A DNA stretch of 64,000 bases from Prevotella sp. E13-27 (lineage in GTDB: Bacteria; Bacteroidota; Bacteroidia; Bacteroidales; Bacteroidaceae), in assembly GCF_023217965.1 (NCBI RefSeq), contig NZ_JALPSC010000002.1, forward strand, positions 1,116,001 through 1,180,000, given 5' to 3'. A model generated the notes under the pieces. It ran no database searches. It was given only the letters and a program-made list of their open reading frames with translations, and was not told the origin of the DNA. Each line of letters starts with the position of its first letter. Within the stretch, counting starts at the first letter, position 1. This document shows positions 42,976 to 58,000 of the stretch, piece after piece. The position numbers were made by a program, and so were the translations under genes.

Positions 42976-43018
42976 AGTATGGCTAGAGTATGGCTGGAGT
43001 ATGCCTAGAGTATGAATT
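42931..43018 (+). repeat. 11-bp tandem repeat (eight units) before giant gene 2
   Basis: Eight consecutive 11-base units of the form GAGTATGSCTR: 42931, 42942, 42953, 42964 (degenerate GAAGCAGCCTA), 42975, 42986, 42997 and 43008 (partly degenerate). The array ends 25 nt before the ATG at 43044. Two inverted copies just upstream can pair with it as a hairpin. Confidence 0.88.
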
Positions 43019-43043
43019 GAACGATTAAACAAGATATATAGAT

Positions 43044-46000
43044 ATGACACGAATTATGAATGTTAACGGTAAGTTTACAGACATCTATTCATACGTTAAG
43101 AATATACTATTCCTAACGGTACTGCTGACTGTCGGGGTAACCAGTGCGTGGGCGCAGACTGACTGTTCGGGAATCTATTATATAGTTAATGATAATAGTG
43201 GAGGAGCTAATAGCGGTAGTACTGAAACAACTGCTTACAGCAATGCAACTGATGCTATAAGATGGTATCTTGTTCCTGCAGGTAACCCGCAGGAAAAAGC
43301 TAAATATATGGATGCTTATTATTCTCCCAATCATAATACTACCCAAGGTGATTCTAATAAGCCGTTTCTGACAACTTACCAGAACAATAAGGATAAAGCC
43401 GCTGTTCCAGAGGGTATGACCGTACCCGACAACAACTCTCTCTGGATAGTTAAGAAAACTGGTAATTTTTATCATGTCATTCATGCTGCCACAGGCAAGT
43501 ATGTAATTTATGAGGTACCATTGCCCAATGACCCAAATAAGAATAATGATGCGACTGAAGGAAACAATGGTAAGCGAAAGACCATGCACTTGCAGACCCC
43601 AGACGATGGGACATACAGTCTGAGCACTAATGAGAACTTTAAGTTCACAATAAGCCGTTCTGGTAGCGAAAACAACTATATCTACCTAATTGAACCCCAA
43701 AGTCGTCCTGGATGGTACTGGAATCCTGCAAATGGCAACAGGGATTCGTATTCAGGAATAGAGAATGGTAAAAAAATATACCAAGCTGGTCTGGTGGGCG
43801 TGTATAACGTTGCAACCGATGGCGGTTCCAAATGGCGCTTTGAGTCGGCCCCTATCGCAGCTTCTACCATCAGCATCAACACTGCTGGTTATCCTACTGT
43901 TACAGTAACTAATACCAATACTTGGTTACCGAGTGGATATCATTATCGCTATACCTTTGGTGACGGGACACAGGATGATCCTACGGCAGATAGTCCCATT
44001 TTGGAAGGTGGCAGCTATACCGTTACAACATCCGGGACCTTGAAAGTGGTCATTGAACAGCATGGCGTAGTACTGTCAGAAGTTGCTTCTCAGGAAGTGG
44101 GTCCTGCAAAGCCGACATTCACGGTGAATGCTAATGGCTCTGTAACGATTTCCGCAACAGGTTCCATTTATTATACACTTGACGGCAATACCCCAACAAC
44201 ATCAAGTTCATCATACAGTAGCTCCATTTCTGCCAGTGATATCGCCTCAGCAGAAGGAACGGCTATCAAGGCCATTGTTGTTGATGCTAGCGGTGTCATT
44301 TCTCAAGTGGCAGAGCTGCCTTTGGCTACCTATACCTATAAGATTGTAAATAGGTCGTACAAGGTGGCCGCCATCAAGGCGAAGAAGCAGGCAGAGGGTA
44401 CACCGCTAAGCGACTATAATAATATTCCCGCAGAAATCAGAAGTGAGTATTTGAATGGAGAGAATGTGTACTTCCGTTCATTTGCAGGTAGCGAAGGGAT
44501 AGGTGATGCTGTTACACAGGAGACCTTGAGTGGTTATAATGTGATTCATCAAACACCACAGGGGAATGCGAATATTTATGTGACCTACGACACAGATCAT
44601 CTAGGGGAAAAGACACCACGCCTGCAAGGTGCCCGTCCGTTTAATATCAAGTATGGCAGTACCTACCTCTATGACGAAGGTGGTACACTGAAAACCGATG
44701 GAGCTTCGGAATCAAACGAAGTGAACCACGTGTGGTATTTTACCGGCGGTGACCCATACGCCGTGACAGTACAAAATGGTGCTACGAGTAGTAAATTGAC
44801 CTACCAATCTGCAGCATTTGGCTATAACGGAACCGTCAAAACGTTCATCATCAAGAATACGACCTCAGTAGATGCTACCCACACCAACCTAACACTGTGG
44901 TATCTTGATGGCGAAAATATCCGTGAAGTCGAAGTTACCATCAATACCGTTGTTCTTCAACGATCCTATACGCTGATAGACAGGAAGGGTGAGGTTATAC
45001 AGGCAAATATTGCTTATGTGGATGATGATGGCTTCGGACTGCCCACTGCTTGGCGTAGCCCGGTAGCGAGCTATCATTACTGGAATGCCAATGCATTTGT
45101 AGACGCCAACAATGACGGAAATCCTGATGTGCCGTATGTCTTAAAATCAGGAGAGTCTACCCCAACAGAAATCACGAGTGTTACACAAGTAACGAGTAAT
45201 AATACCATTTACGTGACTTACGATGTCGATCATTCGAAACTGGATCTGGATGGTCGTAATAGTCTCGGTTTGTCGGCAGAATTGAAGCCGAATAATCTGA
45301 CTTATATGCTGAGATTCCTGACTCCTGATACTGAAGCGTACAAATTCTATCAGGAGGATGGTAAAGACGGCGTGATGCCTACTAAGCGCAGAGCTGTCTA
45401 TCCTTATAGCAATGGTGATGCTCAGCTCTATGTCTATGGAACAGATAAGTGGAATGAGGACCTGGAAAAAGGTGCCAGCACGCGTACCCGTTGGCTGTGG
45501 TATATAGAGCCGGCCAACAGTCCTGCTTCTAAAGATCAACTTGACCCTTACCATGTGAAGATATCCTCGTACCAGACACAGACGAGCTATAAGATAGACG
45601 ACGACAACACACGCAATTTCCACTCTTATCTGAAGACGTATGCGGTCAGTTATGGAAGTCCTGAGACCACTCACATTGTGACTGGTGTCACTAACAATAA
45701 TCCAAAAGTGATGAATCCATCTGCGGCTGACAGTGCTCCTGCCGACAACAGCGATGCGACGGAATACATGATTCTGGGTACGTCAGCGGGCATGAAGTTA
45801 GTGACTACTAAAGGGATTGACGGTGCTCCTACAAATGGGGTGTATGGCACTCGACAAACAGTTCACAACTTTGAGCAGTATTGGAAGACCTATGAAACAG
45901 TGAGTAAGAAGGGTACAAAAAATTATGAGCCACCAGTCAACAACACTGATTTTACCGGTAAGGGTATTGACCTACACCGCTATCAGGTATGGGCCAATGC

Positions 46001-49000
46001 ACGTCCTATCAATACATTGTCACCAACCTCTCAAAACAATAAGGTCTTTGAGAAGGAATACCATTGGTTCCAGACTATTGAGATGGGTGAGAACTTTATC
46101 TTCGAGCCGACAGAGATCAAACCTATGCTCATTCTGCTTGACCAGCACGGATGGGAGATTGTTCGTTTGCCGTTGCCTACAGGTAATCCTAAAGAACTGA
46201 ATGCAGAGCAGCAGACAAAACGTGCACAGGCTTATGCCAATCTTCACAAGTTCAGCAGTCCGATGGTGGAGCGCTATCACTATTGGAAGACTGGTAGCAA
46301 GATACCTGGCTATCATAAGTTCAAAGTATCTGACTATGCTACGAAATCGGATGGATCGGAATACACTTCAGACGAGTTAGGCAGTGCAGATATTACAAAT
46401 CCTTCAACACCACCCAACCTCCCAGACTACGAGACGCAAGCTCTGGTAAGTGGTAAAGAGCGTGACTGGTATGTTACCTATGATGTAAAGACCGAATATG
46501 CCAGCAAATATGCAGGTGCTGATACTTATGAAGGGACATCAGCTTCTGATTATCTGGTGAAGTATGGAAATGACTATGCCACGTACGCAGGTACTGGTAC
46601 TACATTAGGAACAGTATCCTCACTACCTGAGACTATTACTGATAACATGAAGTGGAAACTGCGCCCCAACTTCAACATCGACCGAGAGATGAGTTATCTC
46701 TATGCCGGTGAAACAGATGCAGAGTCTGAAGCAAAAAGTAAAGATAATACGGAAGCAGATTATTGTGACAGTACGAGAGAAGGCTGGGTTTCCACATGGT
46801 CTAACGGCTTTGACCCCTATAACGTACAGATTCAGAATGTTGGGAGTGATACTCGTTACCTCACTGCTAACACGTCAAGTCCGACTGTCGGCAGTACATG
46901 GACGGGCTCAACGAGCAAATTGAGTGTAGAGGAGCAATCTGAACGTCTGCATGTTGCGAGTCTTGACCAGAACAATGTACACATCACTAACGCCACGTTT
47001 ATGGTGGTGGATGATGGCAGTGGCAACATGATTCTGATGCCCCGTTTCGACCATGATCATGTCGTAAACACTTTCTCTGGTTCCTCACACTTTGTTGATG
47101 CAGGTAGCAGCTCCCAACATCTGACTATCGAAGTGGTACCTACTATGATTAGCAGCTCATCTGAGATAAAAGCTATGGGTGGCTCTTATATCTTGAAGGA
47201 AAACTTTAGCTGTAGTTCTTCCGTCGGTACAGCAGATAATCCTTTTATAGGAACCATTGATGGTAAGCTTCGCACAATGGGTACGTTCTCTGCGCCTTTA
47301 TTGGGTTATGCCAAGGATGCTACTATCAAGAATATTATATTGAAAGATGTGCGGATTTCCGGTACAGGCTCTACAGGTGCCATCTGCGGTACGGCAGACG
47401 GCAAGACACGTATCTATAACTGCGGTATCCTGCCCAAATACCCAACATTTAAAGATGAGACATCAGAAATTAGTAGTACTACAGGTTACTGCGGCAGTAT
47501 TGCGGGTGAGCTGAAATTCAATGCCCGTGTGATCAACTGCTTCAGCTATGCTACGATAACTGGTGGAACAACAGTTGGTGGTATTGTGGGTTATATTGGT
47601 GAAACGAAGATTACTCAAGTCAATGTGGATACAGTGCCTATGGTGATGAACTGTATGTTCTATGGTGAAATCACCGGTGGCTCAACGAAATACCCTGTCT
47701 ATGGCGGTGCAACGATTGAGAATGACGAAAGCAATAACAAGGGTGTGAATCCCTACAACTATTTCCGCAAAGGTGCCACCTTCGACGACAGTTATAATAG
47801 TATTAGCAACTACAACCGTTCATGGCCTGCTGAGGAAAAGAACCTGACGCGTTTTGAGTATTATCGCAGTGTTCTGAACAGCAATAAGAACCTTGTTACC
47901 TACTGGATAACAGATAAAGCGTATAGTAATCAGACAGATGATGACCATGCACTGATGGCCAAGTGGGTACTTGATCCAAGTATTGCCCCTTATCCTATCT
48001 TGAAGAAGTGGGGGTACTATCCTTCTGTCATCAATCTGGATACAGAATACAGAATCAATCCCGAAACAAAAGCCAAGGAACAACGTAGCGGAGCTAACGA
48101 ATGGGAAGGTAAGAGCTACGGTACATTGACAGTTAACATTGATGCAGGTACAAACTACAGTGGTAGTACTTCTCGCAACATAACTATCACTGACATGGAT
48201 ACGCTGAACTGCGACTATGGCTACTATAAGATTCAGTTGCCTTATTACAACAAGGTGTTTGGTAATCCGAATGGTGCAACACATGCAGCGAAATACGCTA
48301 ACAACTACACCGACAAGGTGGTGACGGGTTGGAAGATTACTTCTGTCACTGGAGGAACATCTGGAACCTTTACGAAAAACTGGGAAACGGGATATAACTT
48401 TGCAGACCGCAACTGTACCAGTAAGGATCTTTATGCCACCAGTGGTCGCGTCTTTGCCCAGGGCGGTTACTACTATGTACCTGTAGGTGTCACAGCCATT
48501 AACATCGAAGCTTACTGGGGTGATGCTGTCTATCTGGCAAATCGTGGTCACAGTATTGACCGAGTGAGTCTTACATCAGCAGGTTATAAGTCTGATGTTG
48601 CGTTTGCTCCCGCTGGAACAATGCCTAACACATTCCAGGGGCAAACGGTATATAACGACTTACAAAATGCCATCAAAGCACTTAAAGAATCCACTGCTTG
48701 TCCTACTGTCTATGATCAGGCCATCGTATTGATTGGTAATCATCAGGTAAAGAATGGTAGTAATGATATTGGATATAATTTAGATAGCAAATGGCATCCG
48801 TTTACCTTTATGAGTGCTGACTTTGACTTCGACTGCGAACCTGACTATTGTCTGGAGTGGCAGTTCAGACATCAAACTCCCCGTCAAGGTATTCAACCTA
48901 TTCGTTTCGACTTCTTGCCGATTGTAGAACTCGGTCTGGCAGTCAGACATGATAAAAAAGCTTATGCTATCGGTATCTTTGTACCTCAAGGTCATTTTGA

Positions 49001-52000
49001 GGTGACAGAGACTGCATTCTTACGTACCACACAGTTTGAATATGATGGATTTCAAAGCTACACAGATAAGCGTATAGAAGATAAATCTCCTATGATTATC
49101 AATGGCGGTGAGTATGAAATGTTCAATTTCAGATACCATGACTCCAATCGTACCCTCTATTTCCTTTTAGGTGGAAAAGCATGGGTTCACCGTTTCGCCC
49201 CTGGTGCCCATCCAAGTACGAATACTTCTCCAAAAGCTTATTTTTGCGCTGTAAATGCTATCGGTGGTGAGTATCCGGAGTTTTATCTTTCAGGTATTTA
49301 TCGTCCAGACATTGCTGCCCCTCAAAATCAGGGTGCACCGCATTGCTATACCAATGGTGGTAAGTTTGGCACTATGGCAGGTGCTGGCTATGACAAGGTG
49401 GCCGGTGGTGTCACATTCCAGATTAATCACTCGCTGATTAACGAATTCTATGGTGGCGGTATTAATGGTTCCAATCCTATAGGCGGTAATATTGATGTGA
49501 CCATAGACTATAGCCGCGTAACAAAATACTGCGGTGGTCCGAAGGTGGGTAATATGCCTGGTAAGACGGTTACGACCAATGCTACAGGTACAACCTTTGG
49601 CGTGTTCTATGGTGCTGGTAATGGTGGTAACAGTTATTATAGGGAATTAATTAAAGATGGTGACCAGAACTCCAGTAATATAAGTAGCTGGGATGGCCAA
49701 TATGGTTGGGGGAATTTCAATCCGCTGAAAACTACTTACGATGACTCAAAAGTAAACAGAGGTTACCATGCCGAATATGAGTTTGAAGTGTTCAACCATT
49801 CTAATGGTGTTACTGACCAAATTACCCAACGCAGTTTCATTCATTGGATACAGTTTGGTATTACAACCACAGGTGATGTGACGAGTAACCTAACCAATTG
49901 TACTGTTAATACCAACTTCTATGGTGGTGGTAACTTGGCCAGTGTGACGGGTAATGTGAGATCTACACTGACCAATACAACCATTGTCGGCAATGCTTTT
50001 GGTGGTGGTTTCTCGGCTGCCATTCCAAAATTTAGCGTTCATGATAAGAACAATAAGACGTTCCCATCTATGGACTTCGCTGGTACGATTACCGATGGTA
50101 GTATTGAGTATATAAAGGATGATGGAAAGGTTATTGTTTACGAATGGACCAATGACTTGAATGGAATGTCAGAGGCAAATCGTAAGAAGGATCCTGCTTA
50201 CAAGAAAGACGGCAAGTGGTATTGTTATACATGGAACCCGTTGGTGAACCTCGGTGCTGTAACTGGTAATGTCACCTTGAATATTGAAGGAAACACCTTG
50301 GTGCAAGGTAATATCTATGACGAAGAAGGTGAGGTCATAGACCATGCCGGTGTGTTTGGTGGTGGTGATGCTTCTAAGGTGATAGGTAACACCCAGGTGA
50401 CTATTAATGCCTCAGGACAAAAGACGGAAGGTATTAATACCTATAATGTCTATGGTGGTGGTAATACAGCCGACGTAGAGGGTAATACAAATGTAACGCT
50501 GTCTCATGGTAAGATTAGCCAGGATATCTTCGGTGGTGGTAAGGGTGCATCAACGACGGTAACGGGTGACGTGAACGTAACTATAGGAGCAAAATCCACT
50601 GATCCTACTCCTGCCTATACTGGTACTGGTACAGCACGTAATATCTATGGCGGTAGTGCCCTCGGTGCTGTGAATGCAACGAAGGGAGAAGGTGATGTAT
50701 TATCGGTAACTCCTGAAAAGACGACAACGGTCAATGTCTATGCCGGTACCGTTAATAATGTCTTCGGTGGTGGTTTGGGACTTGATGATGAGGAGGATGA
50801 TACAAAGGACATCACTGCCCAGAATTTTGGTAATACGACTGTTGTTATTGAAAACAGTGACAATAGCAAAGTCAAGGTCAGTGAAGCAGTCTATGGCGGT
50901 GCCAACGTGAATGGTGTGCTGAAGGCAAATGCCGAGGTGACATTGCTTGGCGGAATGATAGGAGATTCCGAAGATACGAGTAAAGATGTTGTCTTCGGTG
51001 GCGGTAAAGGTATTCCTACACTGGTGAATGGTAGTGTATTGGTGAATGTAGGTAATTCCACCCATACTGGTGATGTCAATATCTACGGTAACGTCTATGG
51101 CGGTTCCGCATTGGGTCATACAAGTGCTACGAGTAATGCGGATTTCAATACCAGCGCGACTACGAATGTAAACCTCTATGCCGGTACGATTAATGGTTAT
51201 GTATTCGGTGGCGGCCTGGGTCGTAAGGCAGCAGCAGCTGTAGGCACAGAAGGGCAAGAAGGATATATTGCTCCTGTAACAGCTGTTGAATCATTCGTTG
51301 GTGGCGACGTAAATGTGCTTCTTGATGGTGCGAAGGTGCATCAGATCTTTGGCTGTAACAACCTGAACGGTACGCCAAAGGGCCATGTGAAGGTGCATGT
51401 GAAGCAGACAAATAACTTCGATGGTAATAACGATTATAAGAATAATAGCGAAACAGCACTCGACGCTCGTACCACATACGATGTGGAAGCCGTCTATGGC
51501 GGTGGTAATAAGGCAGACTATAACCCGACAAAGGCTACTGGTTCTGACGCTGACAAGAAACAGGCCTTTGCTGAAGTTCTGATTGAAGGTTGTGATAAGA
51601 CCAGTATTGAATATGTCTATGGCGGTGGTAATGCTGCTGCCGTGCCAGCAGACTCTATTACGATCCATAGTGCATACATCATTGGTTATCTGTTTGGTGG
51701 TGGTAATGGTGCTGGCGCTGACAACCCAGGAGCTGATGTGGGTGTCATTGATAAAGTTGCGTATGCGGCCAACAATTCAAACGGTATCTATGGTACTGGT
51801 GTCGCAAAAACGAAGTTGATAGGTGGTCAGGTTCGTTACGTATATGGTGGTAGTAATACCAAGGGTAACGTGCGTGGTGGAACATCGTTGGAGAGAAAAG
51901 AATCTAATACTCATTGTGCATTGAAGATCAAGGAAATCTATGGTGCCGGTCAGTTGGCTCCAATGGATGGCGATGTCATCATCAAGCTGGACTGTATGCC

Positions 52001-55000
52001 TGAAGATTTCGTTTCTCAGGTGTTCGGTGGTGCCAAGAATGCTACTATCAACGGTAATGTCTCCCTGACAGTTTCCAGCGGTAAGTTCGGACGTGTCTTT
52101 GGTGGTAACAACTGGGGTGGTAGCATCAATGGCTCTATCGAGGTAAATGCTTATGAGGATGGATGTAAGCCTTTGATTATCGGCGAGCTCTATGGTGGCG
52201 GTTTCAATGCCCCCTACTCTATCTGGGGTTGTAATGATAGTGATAATGATGGAAAATGGACACCCAATACTCCGGCAGGCGATCCACATGTTGCAGCTGA
52301 TGCTGATGCTATTTCGGTGAATGTATATTCTTGTACTTCTATCGGTAAGGTCTTTGGTGGCGGCTTTGGTGCTACTGCCAATGTGGTTGGTAACACCCAC
52401 GTCTGGATCAACACCATTCAGGGTATTGTTGACGGAGAAATGCAGACCTATGGTGAAGGTGTGTACATCGGCAAGATAGGTCAAGTCTTTGGCGGTGGCA
52501 ATGCTGCTCCAGTGAAAGGCAATGTTACCATTGATATCGGTACGGCAACGGTTAGCAAAATACCTTCCACAGGTGAGGATGCAGAAAAGATAGGTATCAG
52601 AATCATCAATGGTACCGACTATCTCAAGACGACAACGGATGCTGATACTACAATTACTGCCGGTATCTATGGCGGTGGTAATGCAGCCGACGTAGATGGC
52701 AACGTTACGATGAATATCGGTACGGTTAGTCAGAACCAGGGCATCAACATTGGTGGCGATATCTATGGCGGTGGCTATGGTGAGACGACCCATGTTACTG
52801 GCAATGTTGTCGTGAACATTGGTAAAAAGACAGAAACTACTGTTGATGAGACTACGACTTACGGTTACGAGGGTTATGCAATAATCACTGGTGATGTCTA
52901 TGGCGGTAGTGCCAAGGGTAAGGTGAATACTACCGATGGAAGTTCAATTATTGATGGTTCTCCAACCACTCAGGTAAACTTCTATGGCGGTACTATACAA
53001 GATACAGAGACTCCAAGTGGTAAAGGTAACATTTACGGTGGTGGCCTCGGTGAAGATAACGAAGGAACAGAGACTGATCACGCAGCAGACGTCTATGGTC
53101 CTGTCACTGTGACATTGGAAAAGGGTAGCACGACCAATACTGTTGTTAACAACGTATTTGGCTGTAACAATGTACTGGGTACTCCAAAGAATACAGTAAC
53201 GGTCAATATCAATGGCGGTACTGTTAACCATAGTGTCTATGGCGGTGGTAACCAGGCTGCCTATACCCCGAGTGAGAGCCAGAATTATCCTGCAGTAAAC
53301 GTTATCAATGGTACAGTCACAGAAAATGTCTTTGGCGGTGGTCTCGGTCTGACGGCAACAGTTACAGGCAATCCACAAGTAACGATTGGTGACAATGTAG
53401 AAGGTCATACGGTTACTATTCTGGAGTCTGTCTATGGCGGTGGCTCATTGGCAGGTGTGAATGGCAATACCAATATCGTTGTCAACAGCGGTATCATAGG
53501 AACTGAAGGTGAGGGTGGCGCTACTTATGGCAATATCTATGGCGGTGGTTTCGGTACAATGAGCACCAGTGAGATGACTGAAGCTCAAGCTGTCAAGGAA
53601 GCCGGTATCGTTAAGGGTAACACTACCATTACTGTCAATGGCGGTAATGTTCTCCATAATGTATATGGTGGTGGTGCCTACGGTTCGGTAGGTACCTATA
53701 CCTATGATGCTTCTAACGTCATTACCGGCTACACCTCTGGTGGTGTCGCTACTATTAACATTCTGGGTGGTACCATTGGTACTGACGGTCATGAGAATGG
53801 TATGATCTTCGGTGCCTCACGAGGTGATGTGGGAGTTACTGGTTCTATCCACGACAAGTTGGCATGGGTATATGATACTAATGTAACCATAGGTGATAAC
53901 GACGAAGAGACTCCTGATCCTCAGGTCAACGGTTCGCTCTATGGTAGTGGTGAGAACGGACATACCTACCGTAATGCCGCTGTAACCATCCATAGCGGTA
54001 AGATAGGTATTACCGATACCAGCATTGACGGTGGTGCGGCTTATGCTTATCGCGGCAATGTCTATGGCGGTGGTTGTGGTACGGATAAGTATGACTCTGA
54101 CGATGATAGTACTCTGGATGCTTACAACTCAAAGGCTGGTATCGTTGGCGGTAATGCTACGGTAACCATCGATGGTGGTCATGTGGTTCGAAACGTCTAT
54201 GGCGGTGGAGCTATGGGTTCTGTAACTGGTGGAACAACTGTAAACATCAGTGGCAATACTGAAATCGGTTATACAGGCATGCCGGGTGGTTATGTCTATG
54301 CTGCTTCTCGTGGTAATAATGATATGGAAGCTGGCTATGCCACTGCAGGTAGCACCGCGTTGAACATCAGCGGTGGTACTATCTGGCGTAGTGCTTTCGG
54401 TGGCGGACAGTTAGGCTCCGTCAAGGGAGATGTTGCTGTCTCTGTCAGCGGTGGTGTCGTTCATGAAGATGTCTATGGCGGTGGCGCCTTGGCAAATACC
54501 AATACGGATAACTGGACAGGTGATGATGGTACTCCATCGTATGTTGCAGTTGCTGGCCTTGCCACAGAAACCTACAGAGTAAAGGAAATGGCTATCGGCG
54601 CTTCTGTCACAGGACTCTATACATACGATAGTGATACGTCAACTTACGTAGCGGCTACCGGTACAGCTCAAGAAGGTATCGTCTATTACGAAAAACTTTC
54701 TGGTGCACCTGTGGCTGGATATTATACGAAGTCGGGAGACGTTTATACCAGAATAACAAACAGTACTGCTACAGCTGATGGCTCAACGACTTACTATAAG
54801 AAGATGGTTAAAGGTTCTTGGGTTGTGACTCCTCCTGTAGATGGTACAAGTTATTATACTACAACGGTCAGCCTGACAGGTGGACTTATTGGTAATGCCT
54901 ATGGTGGAGGTTTGGGTAATTCAACTAAGGCGGCTAACGTCTATGGTGATGTTACCGTAACGGTTAATCAGGGTGTTGAAGACGAGACAAAGGGTGTAGC

Positions 55001-58000
55001 CTTCATCCAACAGATGGAGACGGCTACCATCGGAGGAACCCCTTATCCGACACCTGTGCCAGTATCTGGTCGTGTCTTTGGTGGTAACAACCACAATGGT
55101 ACGCCTACGGGTAACATAACGGTTCATGTCTATTCCACCCGACAGTTGGATAAAGACGACAACATCCTTCCAGGTCACGGTTCTCCTGACAGAAAATATT
55201 CTTATGATATACAGTCTGTTTATGGCGGTGGTAACCAGGCTGATTACCTGCCTGCTGACGGCAAGAAGAGTCATGTGATTATCGATGGTTGTAATGAAAC
55301 CAGCATTGAGAAGGTCTATGGCGGTGGTAACTCTGCCGTTGTGCCTGAAACAGATGTGCTGATTAACGGTGCATACGATATCGGTTATGCCTTTGGCGGT
55401 GGTAATGGTGACAAGCCCATCAAGTTGGACGACGGCACTTGGCGTGAGAACCAAGGTGCCATCGTCATCGGTTTGGCTTCAATCGTCTGTAAAGGCGGTA
55501 AAATCGGTCAGGTCTTCGGTGGCGGTGATGCCAAGGGTAGTTGTGGTAATACGAATGCCGTAACCAAACAAGATAGTGACTGTCCATTGCACATTACCAG
55601 ACTTTATGGAGCGGGCAACAAGGGTGATGTAAGTTCTGTAAACATTGTCCTAGCAGCCTGTTCAGAAAATGCGATAGACTATGTCCATGGTGGTTCCTAT
55701 AATGCCCATGTCCACGGTGATGTGCATCTGACCATTACCAGTGGTGTCCTAAAGAATGTGTATGGCGGTAACGATGCACGTGGTGGTATCGAAGGTAATA
55801 TCATCGTGGATATTGAAGAGACGAATGGTTGTAAACCTATCATCATCCAGAACCTCGTAGGTGGTGGTAATGAAGCACCTTATCCAGGTACCAAAACGAA
55901 CGATAAAGGTGATGAGGTTCCAATAGGAACACATGGTAAAATTACTGTAAACGTTAAATCTGCTACCCGTATAGATAATATATATGGAGGTAGTTATATG
56001 GCAGAGGCCAATGCCGACACTGAGGTGAACATCAACATGATAAAAGGTTGTAAGGCAGGCCAGGACGTGACGATTCCACAGGAGTTCAGCTATATACCTA
56101 ATATTTCTGGCAAGAGTGCTCCGTCTGATGGCGTCATCGCATGTACTATTAATAATGCTATCGGTACTATCGGCAATGTGTATGGTGGCGGTAATTTGGG
56201 CTTGGTCAATGGAAAGACCACAGTAAACATTGGGGTATCTGATCATGTGGAAATCATGGCACGTGATGCTAATGGTAAGATCCTTGATGTAGAGAACAAC
56301 CCGTTGGATGTTGAAGATGGTAAGAATATCACAGCAACAATTAAATACGATAGTATAACAGATGCAACATCCCATCTCGGTGTCAATATCACGGGTAGCG
56401 TGTATGGCGGTGGTAGAGAAGCGGATGTCACTGGCAATACCTATGTGAATATCTGTGCTAAGGAGAGTGCTACGCCAGGCACTTACGAAGCTGTTGCAGA
56501 AGGTTCTGATAAGGTTACCATTGCCGGTAATGTCTATGGTGGCGGTAAGGGTATTGCCAACTCCTTCACGTGCGAGAAAGCCATGGTGGGAATTGTTGAC
56601 GACGGAGCAACAGTTACAGGCGAAGATGAATCTGCAACATATACTCTAAAAGAGGGTGGTACGACTGTTACCATAGGTCATGGTACTGTGGGAACGCTTG
56701 AGGCAGGAAAACTCGTAGAGGGTACGGGTAATGTCTATGGCGGTGGTGAGATAGGCCGTGTAGAGAGAAATACAAAGGTAACCATCGGAATCGGTAACGG
56801 AACTGGAGAAACTGCATCACCTGTTATTGAAGGTGAGGTGTTTGGTGCCGGTCAGGGCGTTGCTACACATGGTTACTCAGGCTTGGTACGTGGCAACAGT
56901 ACAGTCACCGTCCAGGGTGATAGTTGGGTAAAACAGAGTGTCTATGGTGCTGGTAAGCTGGCTTCATTAGGACGTTACTGGATTGCCACAACATCAGCAG
57001 ATGCTACTGCGCATAATGTAGAAATAGGTATGCCTTGGGGTTTGAAGTGTGGTGGACAAAGTACTGTCACTATCCAAGGTCATGCTAAGATAGGCCCTGA
57101 GGCACCGATGGCGATGCCTACCTTCGATGGAAATGTCTTCGGTGCAGGTAAGGGCGCTCTCCCATACGATGTCACTGGTGAACCAGGGCGTTATTATATG
57201 AATGGCGGCAAATATACTTGGGAAAGTTATGCCGACGAAAGTAAAGAGGGTGATTACCTGAAATATGTGGAAACATTAGGTGTCACCAACAATTCCATTG
57301 TTACCATTGGTGGTGACGCTTTCGTAATGGGTTCTGTCTATGGCGGTAGTATGAATGGCTCTGTCTTCGATGGTACAGTGGTTAATATCGCTGGTGGACA
57401 GATTGGTCGCAGTAAAGTGAATCCACTTCCTGATGGAGTCTGGGGGGCGAACTATACTCCAACGTCTGATTTGGAGTGCCCAAGCTGGCCGTATGCTAGC
57501 CCTCATGCTCCATACGATAAATATGCAAATTCGAGTGGTAAGTATCCAGATGGGTCGTCTGCTGATGAGGGCCGGCCTGAGGCTGAGGCTTCCGATGGTC
57601 ACACCTTCTACGGTAACGTATTTGGCGGCGGCTCAGGTAAGGATCCTTATAAGCCAGGTAAGTGGCATCGTAAGGCTGGTTACGTAGGTGGTAATACTGA
57701 AGTAAATATCACTGGCGGTCACATCCTGACTTCTGTCTATGGCGGTAACGAGTTGACTGATGTCGGTTCAGGAGAAGATTTGAAGGTTGTATCAGGCAAG
57801 GGTAAGTGTACCATCAATATGACGGGCGGTACGCTTGGTGTGCCTCGTACAGAAGCACAGATAGCTGCTCACCCAGTAACCTGTTATCTCTTCGGTGCCG
57901 GTAAGGGTGACCAACGTATTTTCTTCAATAAGTGGACGAATGTAAGTGAAACAGAAGTAAACGTTACTGGTACTGCCCGCATCTACGGCTCAGTCTTCGG

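Larger units (their letters stand above)
42733..43043 (+). other. 311-nt spacer between the two giant genes
   Basis: It holds a small stem CAGCGG / CCGTTG around TTCAC (about 42743-42759), an A-rich stretch, a possible 56-aa reading frame (42805-42975), two inverted copies of the repeat word (ACCCATACTCT, 42907-42929) and the 11-bp tandem repeat. No TAnnTTTG promoter element and no terminator were found, so readthrough from the first giant gene is likely. Confidence 0.6.
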
